Part shown: one piece after another, positions 25,674 to 34,679 of the stretch
How positions within the stretch are numbered: the first letter of the stretch is position 1
Layout: the number at the start of each line of letters is the position of its first letter
DNA from: Hypericibacter terrae
GTDB taxonomy: Bacteria; Pseudomonadota; Alphaproteobacteria; Dongiales; Dongiaceae
Reading direction: 5' to 3'
Length of the DNA: 64,000 nt
Assembly (NCBI RefSeq): GCF_008728855.1
Contig: NZ_CP042906.1
Span: 558,001-622,000, forward strand
Translations under genes and position numbers: made by a program
The notes under the pieces: model-generated
Seen by the model: the letters and a program-made list of their open reading frames with translations, nothing else
Told to the model about the DNA's origin: nothing
Databases searched by the model: none

Positions 25674-26801
25674 CTATCGGACGTAAAGCTGGACTTCGTT
25701 GGTCTGCGCGTTCGGGCTCGTCATGGTCGAGAGGCTCACGCGGTCGGGCGAGAGGCCCATCGAGGTCAGCGAGCGCAGCACCTTGTCGGCGCTGCGGCGC
25801 GCGGCACTGCTGTTGAGCGACACCTGGGCCGCCGTGCCGGCCGAAGGCGCCACGGCGACCAGATCGAAGCCGGCATTGGGCCGGCGGTCGAGGGCGGCGC
25901 TGACGGCGGCGAACAGCGCCTGCTCGTAATCCGGATTGTCGCGGTCGAAGCGGATCACCACCAACGGCCGGCCGGTCGCGATCCCGGAACCCGGCGGCAG
26001 CGGCGGCGCCATCGCCGGCGCGTAGTTGCGCGCGGCGAAGCTCTCGCCATAGAGCTCGCCATTGTTCACCGCGAGCGCCAGGGTATTGAGGTTCGAGCGC
26101 TCGGCGCCGAGATAGTTGGTCTGGCGCGAGATGTCCTCGGTGAGCTCGGTCAGGAGACGATCGATCAGCACCGTGGTGCGGTTGGTCTCGTCCTCGAGGA
26201 TCGAGAGCTGGCGATGGTCCTCGTCGACCGCGCCCGAGATGCCGAAGGCGGCGCGCGAGGCTTCGAGCAGGTAGCTCGACAGCGCCGCGTTGCTTGCGAC
26301 CTCGTTGGCCAGCGAGTTCATGTGGCCGAGATCGGTATTGACCGCCTCGAGCTGGGCCTGGGCCTGGTTCCATTGGGCGACCAGGATCGGGTTGCCCTTG
26401 GTGGTGCCGACCTGCAGCTTCGCCTGGATCGCGGCGACGGTGTTGTGGTAGTTGCTCGCGGTGGTGACGGACTGGGCGCGCAGCTCCTGCAGCTGCTTGT
26501 TCTCGTCCGCCACGGAGGCCTGGAGGCGCGTCAAATCCGCGCGCAGATCCTCGACCTTCTTGCCGACGAGCGTTCCGGTCGGCTGTCCCGGCGTCACCCC
26601 TTCGGGCTGGAAATTGCCGCTGTTGAGCTGCAGGGGACTGTTGCTGGCGGTCGCGGGGGCCGTCGTCGAGGTCGAAGCCGTCTGCGTCGAAGTGCTGGGG
26701 GGCGACGCGGAAGCAGCGGCCGGCGCAGCCGTTTGGCCTGTATTGGTACATGCCGACAGGACCAGAAGGGCGCCTGCGATGGCTGCGCGAATTGGCTTCA
26801 T
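25674..26801 (-). CDS. OmpA-like lipoprotein with coiled-coil region
   Basis: A roughly 375-aa lipoprotein. The signal peptide MKPIRAAIAGALLVLSAC ends at a lipobox Cys, followed by a Ser/Thr/Ala-rich linker, a long heptad-like helical region (KVEDLRADLTRLQASVADEN ...), and a C-terminal OmpA-like fold (PLVVIRFDRDNPDYEQALFA ... ARRSADKVLRSLTSMGL ... VQLYVR). The domain may contact peptidoglycan. ATG 26807 gives two extra residues. A strong terminator follows. Function is structural or envelope-related by inference. Confidence 0.8.
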   Translation of the reverse strand: MKPIRAAIAGALLVLSACTNTGQTAAPAAASASPPSTSTQTASTSTTAPATASNSPLQLNSGNFQPEGVTPGQPTGTLVGKKVEDLRADLTRLQASVADENKQLQELRAQSVTTASNYHNTVAAIQAKLQVGTTKGNPILVAQWNQAQAQLEAVNTDLGHMNSLANEVASNAALSSYLLEASRAAFGISGAVDEDHRQLSILEDETNRTTVLIDRLLTELTEDISRQTNYLGAERSNLNTLALAVNNGELYGESFAARNYAPAMAPPLPPGSGIATGRPLVVIRFDRDNPDYEQALFAAVSAALDRRPNAGFDLVAVAPSAGTAAQVSLNSSAARRSADKVLRSLTSMGLSPDRVSLSTMTSPNAQTNEVQLYVR

Positions 26802-27076
26802 GCTCATGCGATGGCTCGACCCTGCAATCATGGTGGGGAATCGCCGACCGGCAGACGCCAGTCCGCATGCGCAAGCCGCTTCCCCACGATCCCCCATTCT
26901 GGCGTGGGAATCATAACGAAGCCCTACCAGCGCCACAAGCGGGTTTTCCCGCTAGCTTGCGAAGAATTCAGCCCTTTTTGCCGCTTGGCTGCTGCTCTTG
27001 CCAGCGCCTCCGGCTTTCGTGTAGGTTCCGCCGCCTGTCGCAGGGCGCCCTGGCGCCACGCTGCGACAAAAGTGAT

Positions 27077-27153
27077 GCGCCCGTAGCTCAATTGGATAGA
27101 GCACCAGACTACGAATCTGGGGGTTGGGAGTTCGAGTCTCTCCGGGCGCGCCA
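27077..27153 (+). tRNA. tRNA-Arg (anticodon ACG)
   Basis: A complete cloverleaf of 77 bases with encoded CCA. The acceptor stem is GCGCCCG/CGGGCGC with discriminator G; the D arm contains AGCTCAATTGGATAGAGC. The anticodon arm is CCAGA-CTACGAA-TCTGG, and the T arm contains GTTCGAGTC. The anticodon ACG, with A34 normally edited to inosine, reads CGU/CGC/CGA. Upstream, TGTCGCAG (27036-27043) and CTGCGACA (27061-27068) form an inverted repeat in the 5' flank. Confidence 0.98.
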
Positions 27154-27318
27154 TTCCTGAACAAAGCCGGGCACACCCTACAAAGCCCCGGCGACGGACG
27201 GGCCGCGACCGCTTTGACGAGGTCCGCCGGGCCTCCGCTCGGGAAGAGCTTCCGGCCCATCGACACTGCCTTCCGCACCAGCAGCCGGACAACGACCACC
27301 GGCGCCGCGGTCGCCCAC

Positions 27319-28260
27319 CTACAATGCCCGCAGATAGGCTTCCCAGCGCCAGTCGCGCAGATGAAACCGTCCGCGCAGGTTGAGCCAGGCGCCATATTTT
27401 GCGTAGTCGAAGCGAAGGGTGGAAAGGCGTCTCTGGACCGACGCCCATAGGGTCCACTTGATGCAGATCAGGACCTTGTAGACGGCGACGCGCGCCTTCA
27501 GCTCGGGTCGGCAGGCGCCGAAATAGGCTTCGATCAGTTCGTCCTCGATCGTCTCGGCAAAGAACAGCTCGAAGAACCAGATCGCGAGGTCCGCGCAACG
27601 GTCGTTGTTGGAAGCATACTCGAAATCGACGAGCTTGATCTCCTTCCGGTCGTTGACCATGAAGTCGGTGACGTAGGTATCGTTGATGCAAGGCACGACA
27701 TCCAGGCCCGCCGCGGTGAGCGCGCGGCGAATCCTGTCATAGTGCCATTGCAGCGCTTCCCAATCCCTGGGGAGCGCCGCGGACAGATCGTCGATCTGCC
27801 GGCGATGCTCCTCGATCATGTCGAAGTAGGTCTTGGTCAGGCGCAAAGCCGGCCCGTGATGGAGCCGCTTGAGCGCGGCGAGGGCATTCATGCGGAGATC
27901 GCGATCCCGGAAATCGATGCTGTTGCAGCTCCGGTATCCGGTCAGGTACTCGAAGACCTCCACGCCGCTGTCTTCCTGGTAGTGGAGGACGCGTGGCCCG
28001 ACGCCGACCAGCGCCGCAGTCATGTTCGCGTCATGCGCGGCCTTGCGGTCGATGAACAGCTCCGTCCCCGTCCCGGGCACCTTCAGGAACAGCAGCTCGT
28101 TGCCGGGCCTGCGGCGAATCCGCCAGTTCGCGTTGGTGATGCCCGCGGCGATGCGCTCATAGGTGAGATCCTGCCCATGCAGCTCGGGGATCCGGCGCAA
28201 CGCGTTCTCGACAGCCGCCTCGTCCGCGGTGGAGGCCTGGCCCAGTCGTCGCTCGGACAT
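27319..28260 (-). CDS. Choline/ethanolamine-kinase-like phosphotransferase, degenerate catalytic loop
   Basis: A 313-aa APH/choline-kinase-fold protein. The N-lobe includes ITNANWRIRR and LLFLKVPG; the Mg-binding loop is KLVDFEYASNNDRCADLA, as in choline kinases. The Brenner-type loop normally reading HNDxxxxN is CINDTYVTDFM here: Asp is kept, but His is Ile and the Asn is Asp, so activity may be altered or lost. Start ATG 28260 follows the upstream phosphotransferase stop by one base. It is the last gene of the amidase-kinase operon under a LuxR-type regulator. A role in phosphorylating ethanolamine-like amidase products is inferred from context. Confidence 0.85.
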   Translation of the reverse strand: MSERRLGQASTADEAAVENALRRIPELHGQDLTYERIAAGITNANWRIRRRPGNELLFLKVPGTGTELFIDRKAAHDANMTAALVGVGPRVLHYQEDSGVEVFEYLTGYRSCNSIDFRDRDLRMNALAALKRLHHGPALRLTKTYFDMIEEHRRQIDDLSAALPRDWEALQWHYDRIRRALTAAGLDVVPCINDTYVTDFMVNDRKEIKLVDFEYASNNDRCADLAIWFFELFFAETIEDELIEAYFGACRPELKARVAVYKVLICIKWTLWASVQRRLSTLRFDYAKYGAWLNLRGRFHLRDWRWEAYLRAL

Positions 28261-28261
28261 T

Positions 28262-29221
28262 TCACAGTCCCCGCAGCATCTCGTCCACCGGCCAGATGCG
28301 CAGGTGATAGCGGCAACGCAGCAGGCGGAACTCACCGTATTTCAGGAACTCGACGTGACGGCGCGGCGACGACTCCGCCGCAATCAATGCCAGCCGGGCC
28401 CACATCATGTCGTCGAGGATCATGTGCAGCTTGATCCGGTTCGCCACCTTTCTGTCGACGTTCCCGCAATAGATCTCGATCGCTTCCTCGATACCATCGT
28501 CCCATGGCTCGATGTCGAGCAGTGTGGCGGCGAGGTCGTAAAGCGGATCGTTGTTGGCCGCAAAGTCGAAATCGACAAGGAAGATGGCATCGTCCGGCCC
28601 CAGCAGGACGTTGGACGCATGGCCATCCCCATGACAGGGGCGCACCTCGTATCCCGATGCGACGAAGGCGGCGGCGATGCGGTCGGCATGGTCGACGAGC
28701 GTGCGATGGTCATCGGGCCAGATCGTGCCGAGACGGTCACCCAGCCCGGTGAGCTCCTGAAGATGGCTGAAGATCGTGCGGTGGCGGGGAAACATGCGTC
28801 CGTCGTGAAGCCGCTTCTTCAGCCTGACCAGGGATTCGCGGCGCGGGCCTCGCTTCAGGTCGTCCATATAGGCGCTGCGCCAGCCCTCACCCAGCCAGGT
28901 CAGCGCGATGGCGCCGCTGGCGGCATCGTAGGCGATGGGGGGCGGCGTCACGCCGATGGACGCGGCGGCGGCGATTGCGCCGTGAGCGGCGGCGGGGTCG
29001 AGGAATGGTTTCATGTCGGGGCTCGGCACCTTCAGGAAGGCCCGCGTCTCTCCCGATTCCACCAGCCAGCAATCATGGTCGACGGCGCAGAACATAGGCA
29101 CGGCAACCGTTGCGGCGGCGGGCTGCAGGCCGAGCTCAGCGCCGGCCCAGCAGGCCATCCGTCCGGCTGCCGCCTCCGCGCGCGCTCTCGGTGAAACGGG
29201 TTCGAAATCCTCTGCAGCCAT
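28262..29221 (-). CDS. Choline/ethanolamine-kinase-like phosphotransferase
   Basis: A 319-aa aminoglycoside-phosphotransferase/choline-kinase-fold enzyme. The N-lobe Lys is in TRAFLKVPSPD, the catalytic loop is RPCHGDGHASNVLL (canonical HGDxxxxN), and the metal-binding loop is FLVDFDFAANNDPLYDLA. The C-terminus matches the neighbouring paralogue (KYGEFRLLRCRYHLRIW versus KYGAWLNLRGRFHLRDW). It lies 15 bp downstream of the amidase gene and one base upstream of the second kinase. The substrate is not proven; an alkanolamine is suggested by family and neighbours. Confidence 0.88.
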   Translation of the reverse strand: MAAEDFEPVSPRARAEAAAGRMACWAGAELGLQPAAATVAVPMFCAVDHDCWLVESGETRAFLKVPSPDMKPFLDPAAAHGAIAAAASIGVTPPPIAYDAASGAIALTWLGEGWRSAYMDDLKRGPRRESLVRLKKRLHDGRMFPRHRTIFSHLQELTGLGDRLGTIWPDDHRTLVDHADRIAAAFVASGYEVRPCHGDGHASNVLLGPDDAIFLVDFDFAANNDPLYDLAATLLDIEPWDDGIEEAIEIYCGNVDRKVANRIKLHMILDDMMWARLALIAAESSPRRHVEFLKYGEFRLLRCRYHLRIWPVDEMLRGL

Positions 29222-29236
29222 TGGCGGGGCACCCCG

Positions 29237-30676
29237 TCAGAGAACCGGCAGGCTCGCCCGCGATCCGCGGAGTGACTCGAAAGCTGCGGCCAGCCGCAAC
29301 AAAGCGTGGTCGGCAAATCGCTGGCCGATGATCTGCAAGCCGATCGGCAGCCCGTCCCGATCGAATCCGCAGGGAACGGACAGCGCCGGCTGCTGCGTCT
29401 GGTTGTAGGCCGCGGTGAAGAGGAGATGGGACCAGGCGCGGTCTCGATCCGGAAAAGCGATATCGGCGGCATAGGCCGTCATCGGCATGACGGGGGACAG
29501 CACGAAATCGAGGCTGGCAAAGGCGTCGTTGACATGCACCCGCAGCCGGTCGAGGCCGTTCATGGCCTCGAGCAGGTCCGCGGCGGAGAGACCTTTCGCG
29601 CCGCCGCACCAGCCTTGTACGTCGGGGTGGGCCGCCGCCTGACGATCGGGTGGCAGATGCTGCAACTCCGAGAGCGCGCGCGCCCTGAAATATGTCTCGA
29701 TCGCCCATTCGGGATCCTCGGGGAACAGGGCGGGCACGGGCTCCACCTTCGCCCCGTGGGCCGCGAGCAGCCGGCCCGCCCCCTCGACCGCCGCGCGGAT
29801 CTCGGGGCCGGCGGGCGTGCCGGCGCCCAGCTCCAGCAGCAGGCCGATGCGCGCCCCGCGGACCGACTCTTCCGGGGCTTCGGGGGTCGGGTCGGGTGGC
29901 GGGGAAAAGGGCAGCGACAGGCAGTCGCGCCGATCGGGCTGCGACAGGACGGCGGTCAGCAACATGACGTCGGCGACGGAGCGGGCCAGGGGACCGGCCG
30001 ATCGCATGCTGCTGGCAGGGATATGGGGAATCCGGCCCTGGGTCGGCTTGAACCCGACCAGGCCGCAGAAAGCGGCAGGGATGCGAACCGATCCGCCCAG
30101 GTCGGAGCCGACCGTCAAGGGGCCGAGGCCGGCGGCCACGGCCGCCGCCCCGCCCGAGGTCGACCCGCCCGGCGTGCGGGCGAGATTCCAAGGGTTCCGC
30201 GCCGTCCCATGCTGGCTGCTGACGCCCGAGGCCAGGCAGCCGAGATCGGGCATCGTGGTCTTGCCGAGCAGGATCGCCCCGGCCTCGCGCAACCGCGCCG
30301 TGGGCGGCGCATCGACGGATGACGGCACCGCCGGCGCATAGGCCTTGCTGCCGCGGTACATCGGTCGCCCGGCCACGGCGATGCTGTCCTTGATCGATAC
30401 CGGCACGCCGTCGAGCGGGCCCGCAGGCACCCCGCGCATCCAGCGTGCCTCCGAGGCGAGGGCGGCCGCCATGGCGCCATCGTCGACTAGGTAGAAGGCC
30501 AGGAGCGCGGGATTGAGACGGTGAATCCGGCCGAGGATGGACGCGGTCACATCGACCGGCGAAAGCCGGCGCGTCGCATAGGCCGCGATCAACTCGGTCG
30601 CGGTCAGGCGGCACAATTCGTCGGGCTCACCCGCGGGCGGCGCGCCGACCATCGACGATGAGCTGTCCTCCGTCAT
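29237..30676 (-). CDS. Amidase-signature-family amidase
   Basis: A 479-aa hydrolase of the amidase signature family. The catalytic Lys is in VPVSIKDSIAVAG, the cis-Ser in PGGSTSGGAAAVAAG, and the nucleophile Ser in GSDLGGSVRIPAAFCG; the following GLVGFKPTQGRIP is typical. Such enzymes hydrolyse carboxamides to acid plus ammonia or amine. It lies directly downstream of the LuxR-type gene (114-bp gap, which holds a palindrome and a lux-box-like motif) and upstream of two kinase-like genes. Context suggests the substrate is a transported amide, possibly an ethanolamine amide; this is inference. ATG 30676 is used; the Met at residue 9 is an alternative. Confidence 0.92.
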   Translation of the reverse strand: MTEDSSSSMVGAPPAGEPDELCRLTATELIAAYATRRLSPVDVTASILGRIHRLNPALLAFYLVDDGAMAAALASEARWMRGVPAGPLDGVPVSIKDSIAVAGRPMYRGSKAYAPAVPSSVDAPPTARLREAGAILLGKTTMPDLGCLASGVSSQHGTARNPWNLARTPGGSTSGGAAAVAAGLGPLTVGSDLGGSVRIPAAFCGLVGFKPTQGRIPHIPASSMRSAGPLARSVADVMLLTAVLSQPDRRDCLSLPFSPPPDPTPEAPEESVRGARIGLLLELGAGTPAGPEIRAAVEGAGRLLAAHGAKVEPVPALFPEDPEWAIETYFRARALSELQHLPPDRQAAAHPDVQGWCGGAKGLSAADLLEAMNGLDRLRVHVNDAFASLDFVLSPVMPMTAYAADIAFPDRDRAWSHLLFTAAYNQTQQPALSVPCGFDRDGLPIGLQIIGQRFADHALLRLAAAFESLRGSRASLPVL

Positions 30677-30680
30677 GACC

Positions 30681-30693
30681 CGACCTTAGGTCG
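30681..30693. promoter_or_regulatory. 13-bp palindrome just upstream of the amidase start
   Basis: CGACCT-T-AGGTCG is a perfect palindrome ending four bases before the amidase ATG codon (30676-30674). It could act as an operator or as an mRNA hairpin over the ribosome binding site. No factor can be named. Confidence 0.35.
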
Positions 30694-30709
30694 ATGCCGG
30701 CGGCGCGCG

Positions 30710-30731
30710 ACAGCTAGCAAAATCGTTAGGT
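30710..30731 (-). promoter_or_regulatory. Lux-box-like motif upstream of the amidase operon
   Basis: Read on the minus strand this is ACCTAACGATTTTGCTAGCTGT, in total 22 bases, shown here by its parts: ACCTA, then TTTTGCTAGCT. It shares CCTA and the 11-base TTTTGCTAGCT at identical spacing with the site at 31704-31727 in front of the transporter operon. It lies 34-55 bases upstream of the amidase ATG, a fitting place for an activator site. It probably binds the adjacent LuxR-type regulator. Confidence 0.5.
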
Positions 30732-30790
30732 GGGATCCCGACCGATCTTCCGGCGAGGCGCATTGTCGAGGGAGGAGGACGAAGCGGATC

Positions 30791-31558
30791 TCAGATGCCG
30801 TCGATCAACTGGCCCTGGACGGCCAGGGACACCGCGTGGGTGCGGTTCCGCGCGCCCAGCTTGCGCGTGGCGTTCTGCAGATGGAGGGTCGCGGTGCCGA
30901 TGGAGCGGCCAAGCCTCGCCGCGATCTGCTTCGCCGAATAACCTTGCGCGCTCAATTTCAGGCACTCGACTTCACGCCGCGTCAGTCGAACCGGTGTCGG
31001 GCTGCCCGCGGCCGGACGCAGCTTCGGCATGGCGAAGTTGTGGAACATGTAGGCCGCCAGGCCGATCTCGCTCAGATGCTGTTCGAGGTCGCGATGGAAG
31101 TGCCGCTCCGGGTCGACGCGGATGCCGGTGAAGGTCGCGAGCGCGCCGTTTCCGTATCTGATGGGCACGGTGACGCCGATCGTCAGGCGGGTGTCGTGAA
31201 GGTAGTTCGCGACGGGACGCGCGCGGTCGTCAAGGATGGGAGTGAGCGACGACAGCGCATTTTCGAAGTACGACCAGGTGAACGGCACTGTCCGCGTGTT
31301 GGCGACCCGCATGACCGGATCGATTTGGTAGTAGCCGGCGTTGCGCCACAGGTCGATCATGCTGTCCGGGGCGTTGCGCGTCACCAGAAGCACGGGCGTG
31401 ACGATTTCCTGGTCCTTCGTCAACGGCATCGGGGAATAGTCGTAATTGATGCTGCTGAGGCCGAAACGGGAGAAGGCGTCGACCATGACGTCCAACCCCG
31501 CATCGAGGTCGGCCGCCCCGTTCAATCCCTCTTCGAGAGCGAGGAACCAGTCTTCCAT
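30791..31558 (-). CDS. LuxR-family transcriptional regulator, plant-responsive (OryR/PipR-like) solo
   Basis: A 255-aa regulator with an N-terminal autoinducer-binding domain (about residues 15-165) and a C-terminal GerE helix-turn-helix (LTRREVECLKLSAQGYSAKQ and IGTATLHLQNATRKLGARN). Aligned to TraR with a constant offset of 10, Trp57 is Met67 and Tyr61 is Trp71, while Asp70, Pro71 and Trp85 are kept (Asp80, Pro81, Trp95). Met57/Trp61 is the signature of plant-associated LuxR solos (OryR, XccR, PsoR, PipR group), which respond to plant compounds rather than acyl-homoserine lactones. No luxI homologue is nearby. The amidase gene follows; the ABC transporter operon is divergent. Confidence 0.93.
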   Translation of the reverse strand: MEDWFLALEEGLNGAADLDAGLDVMVDAFSRFGLSSINYDYSPMPLTKDQEIVTPVLLVTRNAPDSMIDLWRNAGYYQIDPVMRVANTRTVPFTWSYFENALSSLTPILDDRARPVANYLHDTRLTIGVTVPIRYGNGALATFTGIRVDPERHFHRDLEQHLSEIGLAAYMFHNFAMPKLRPAAGSPTPVRLTRREVECLKLSAQGYSAKQIAARLGRSIGTATLHLQNATRKLGARNRTHAVSLAVQGQLIDGI

Positions 31559-31703
31559 CGCGGGACTCTAGCCCATCGTCTTGAGCAGTCAACCGATTGG
31601 GCCGTCGAACGGCGGTAATCCCGGATGGACCGGTCATCGCCGACCTCCTCGCTCGGGTCTTCGCCACACCCGCCATGACCCGCGCGCGGGAAAGAAGTCC
31701 GTA

Positions 31704-31727
31704 GCCTAGGACTTTTGCTAGCTAGGC
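31704..31727 (+). promoter_or_regulatory. Lux-box-like inverted repeat upstream of the ABC operon
   Basis: GCCTAG (31704-31709) and CTAGGC (31722-31727) are inverted arms around GACTTTTGCTAG. It lies in the 304-bp divergent space between the LuxR gene and the peptide-type transporter, 135 bases before the transporter ATG and 145 bases before the luxR ATG. The match of CCTA-N5-TTTTGCTAGCT to the amidase upstream motif suggests one regulator controls both arms. Confidence 0.55.
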
Positions 31728-31862
31728 CGGCGGTCGAGGGCGACGATACCTTCGCCAGACTACACATCGCCTCCCCGGGAGGCGGGAGCGGGAGCGAAGC
31801 GGCTGCCGTCGATTTGGAAAGATGCGCAAGTCGTCGCAATCCAGCCATCGGAGAACTGGCAA

Positions 31863-33548
31863 ATGAAACCAAACAGACAGAAGGCATCATACCTTGCGGC
31901 GGCTTGCGTGATCGCCGGCCTGACGTCGGCCATGACGGTCAGCGGCGATGTCAGGGCGGACGACATGGCCGGGCACCGGGGCGGGACGTTGCGCATGGTG
32001 GCCCGGTCGGCGGCGGGTACCCTTGACCCCCACGTCAACTACACATTGCAGTACTGGCAGCTGTTCCAACCTCTCTATGACGGGCTGCTCGCCTTCAAGA
32101 AAGTCGCAGGCCCCGACAGCTTCGCCGTCGTGCCTGACATCGCCGAAGCCATTCCGGAAGCGCAGGACGGCGGCAAGACCTACGTCTTCAAGATCCGACA
32201 GGGCATCAAGTTCTCCAACGGGCAGGAAGTCGGCGTGAAAGACGTCGTCGCCTCCTATCAGCGAATTTTCAAGGTGGCCGGGCCAACCGCGGGCACCTTC
32301 TATTCCGTGCTGGTGGGCGCCGATGCATGCCTGAAGACGCCCGCGGATTGCACCCTGGAAGGCGGCGTGGTGGGGGACGAGGCGGCGCGCACCGTCACCT
32401 TCCATCTGACGCGTCCCGACGCCGAGTTCTTCGACAAGCTCGCCATCCCGCACGCGGCGATTCTTCCGGCCGACACAGCCGGGACCGACGCCGGAACGAC
32501 ACCCATTCCCGGCACCGGTCCCTATCACATCGTCTCCTACGACCCGAACCAGCAGATGAAGCTGGAGCGCAATCCCTACTTCAAGGTGTGGAGCGAGGAC
32601 GCCCAGCCGGACGGCCACGCGGACGAGATCCTGTACGACTTCGGACTGACGGAACAGGCGCAGGTGAATGCCGTGCAGAACGGCCAGGCCGACTGGATGT
32701 TCGATCAGCCGCCGCCCGACCGGTTGAACGAGCTGGGCACGAAATATGCCGACCGTGTCCACATCACTCCGCTCACCGCGATGTGGTACGTCCCCATGAA
32801 CACGAACCTGCCGCCCTTCAACAACGAGCTGGCGCGACGGGCAGTCAACTACGCCATCGACAGAAAGGGCCTTGTGAAGCTGTTCGGCGGCCCCAACCTC
32901 GCGACGCCGACCTGCCAACTTCTGCCGCCCAACTTTCCGGGCCACAAAGACTACTGCCCCTACACGCTCGATCCCGGCACGGTCTGGTCGGCGCCGGACC
33001 CGGAGAAGGCCCGGCAGCTCGTCAAGGAATCGGGGACGGCGGGACAGGAGGTCACCATCATCGCCGAGGACACGACGATCTCGCGCAGCATCGGCGCCTA
33101 TCTGCAGAGCGTGCTGAACGATCTCGGATACGTTGCCAAGGTCAAGGCCATCTCGCCCGACATCCAGTTCACCTATATCCAGAACACCAACAACAAGGTG
33201 CAGATGAGCATCTCGCAGTGGTATCAGGACTACCCATCCGGCTCGGATTTCCTGTACACCCTGCTGAGCTGTGACTCGTTCCATCCGGGATCGGATGCCT
33301 CGGTCAACATCTCCGGCTTCTGCGATCCCGCGATCGACGCCGAGATGAAGAAGGCCATGGATCTTCAGATCACCGATCTTGCGGCTGCCAACGCCAAGTG
33401 GGCCGAGATCGACCGCATGGTGGTCGACAAGTCCCCGGTCGCCGTGCTGTTCACGCCCAAGCATCTGGATTTCGTCTCGCAGCGTGTCGGCGGCTTCAGC
33501 TTCAGCCTGCAATACTACTTCTTGTTCGCGAACGCGTGGGTTCAGTAG
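31863..33548 (+). CDS. ABC transporter substrate-binding protein, peptide/nickel type
   Basis: A 561-aa periplasmic solute-binding protein of the SBP_bac_5 (DppA/OppA) family. A signal peptide covers about residues 1-33 (cleavage near DVRADD). Diagnostic stretches are GGTLRMVARSAAGTLDPHVN, the LFQPLYDGLLAF segment, YVFKIRQGIKFSNGQ and GTGPYHIVSYDPNQQMKLER. It begins the divergent operon next to the LuxR solo; both permeases and both ATPases follow. In this family ligands range from peptides to sugars and opines; the genomic setting suggests a plant-derived amide. Confidence 0.95.
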   Translation: MKPNRQKASYLAAACVIAGLTSAMTVSGDVRADDMAGHRGGTLRMVARSAAGTLDPHVNYTLQYWQLFQPLYDGLLAFKKVAGPDSFAVVPDIAEAIPEAQDGGKTYVFKIRQGIKFSNGQEVGVKDVVASYQRIFKVAGPTAGTFYSVLVGADACLKTPADCTLEGGVVGDEAARTVTFHLTRPDAEFFDKLAIPHAAILPADTAGTDAGTTPIPGTGPYHIVSYDPNQQMKLERNPYFKVWSEDAQPDGHADEILYDFGLTEQAQVNAVQNGQADWMFDQPPPDRLNELGTKYADRVHITPLTAMWYVPMNTNLPPFNNELARRAVNYAIDRKGLVKLFGGPNLATPTCQLLPPNFPGHKDYCPYTLDPGTVWSAPDPEKARQLVKESGTAGQEVTIIAEDTTISRSIGAYLQSVLNDLGYVAKVKAISPDIQFTYIQNTNNKVQMSISQWYQDYPSGSDFLYTLLSCDSFHPGSDASVNISGFCDPAIDAEMKKAMDLQITDLAAANAKWAEIDRMVVDKSPVAVLFTPKHLDFVSQRVGGFSFSLQYYFLFANAWVQ

Positions 33549-33626
33549 CCGGCGGCGCAGGACCGTTCCCTCGGCAGATTCCTCGGCGCTTGTCGATTCA
33601 AGAGGAACCATGGGCGCGAGCGAGAG

Positions 33627-34676
33627 ATGACAGCGGATCTCTTTCCGGCAAATCCATCGCCGGAGTGCATGGTGGGCTCTGCGGAGACGATGCGGGCATC
33701 CGGACCATGGCGCGTTGCCATGGCCCGTCTCGCGAGAAACCGGTCCGCCTGGGCCGCATCGGCGCTGTTGCTGACAATCGTGTCGCTGTGCCTGCTGGCC
33801 CCGCTCTACGCCCAACGCGTGACCGGTGTCGATCCGTTCCAGTCGAATATCGAAGGGGTCGTCGAGATCGACGGTCAGGTGAGGAACCTTCTGGAGCCGA
33901 ACACCGAGGGGCTCGGAATCGGCTCGACGCCGATCGGCCCGACCTGGAACCTCGCCGCATATTTCCTCGGCGCCGATGCCCAGGGCCGCGATGTCGCCGG
34001 ACGCCTGCTCTACGGGGGTCGCAACTCGCTGCTGATCGGTGCGGCCGCGACGGCCATCACCTTGGCGGTCGCTTGCTTCGTCGGCATCGCCGCCGGGTAC
34101 TTCGGCGGCATGACCGACATGATCATTTCGCGGGGCCTCGACGTGCTCTGGGCTTTCCCGGTCTACCTGCTGGCCATTTCGCTGTCGATCGTGCTGATCA
34201 GCGGCGGATTCAAGATCGGGCCGTTCACTTTGACGTCAGGCAGCCTGTGGCTGCCGATCTGGATCGTGGGCATCGTGTACGTGCCCTACGTGGCCAGGCC
34301 CATCCGAGGCCGTGTCCTCACGCTGCGCGAAAGCGAGTTCATTCTCGCCTCGGTTTGCCTCGGCGTATCCCCGCATCGCATCCTGCTGCGCGACATCCTT
34401 CCCAATGTCGCGACCACGGTGATCGTCTTCGCACCCCTGATGATGGCGCTCAGTGTGCTCGCGGAGTCGGCACTGTCGTTCCTGTCCATCGGCGTGCAGC
34501 CGCCGGACGCGAGCTGGGGCACGATCATACAGGACGGGCTGGAGCTCCTCTACAGCCGGCCGATCGTCGTGCTGGCGCCCGGCGTGGCGGTCGGGCTCAC
34601 GGTGCTGGCGCTCAACGTCCTCGGCGAGGCCTTGCGCGAAGCGATCGATCCCCGCGCCAAGCTCAGGGTCGCCTGA
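33627..34676 (+). CDS. ABC transporter permease, DppC type
   Basis: A 349-aa permease with the N-terminal OppC-type helix (SAWAASALLLTIVSLCLLAP near residue 50) and the core membrane domain (about 130-340). The coupling EAA-like segment is LTLRESEFILASVCLGVSPH. The 30-50 residue polar N-terminus is longer than usual; later ATG codons (for example 33669 or 33690) are alternative starts. It is 78 bp after the binding-protein gene. Notably the DppC-type gene precedes the DppB-type gene, the reverse of the usual order. Confidence 0.92.
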   Translation: MTADLFPANPSPECMVGSAETMRASGPWRVAMARLARNRSAWAASALLLTIVSLCLLAPLYAQRVTGVDPFQSNIEGVVEIDGQVRNLLEPNTEGLGIGSTPIGPTWNLAAYFLGADAQGRDVAGRLLYGGRNSLLIGAAATAITLAVACFVGIAAGYFGGMTDMIISRGLDVLWAFPVYLLAISLSIVLISGGFKIGPFTLTSGSLWLPIWIVGIVYVPYVARPIRGRVLTLRESEFILASVCLGVSPHRILLRDILPNVATTVIVFAPLMMALSVLAESALSFLSIGVQPPDASWGTIIQDGLELLYSRPIVVLAPGVAVGLTVLALNVLGEALREAIDPRAKLRVA

Positions 34677-34679
34677 GCG

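Noticed and set aside
24831-27086. Plus-strand frame of 751 codons across gpt, the DUF4864 gene and the OmpA-like gene
   Set aside because: It covers three recognisable minus-strand genes and a terminator; the product is low-complexity.
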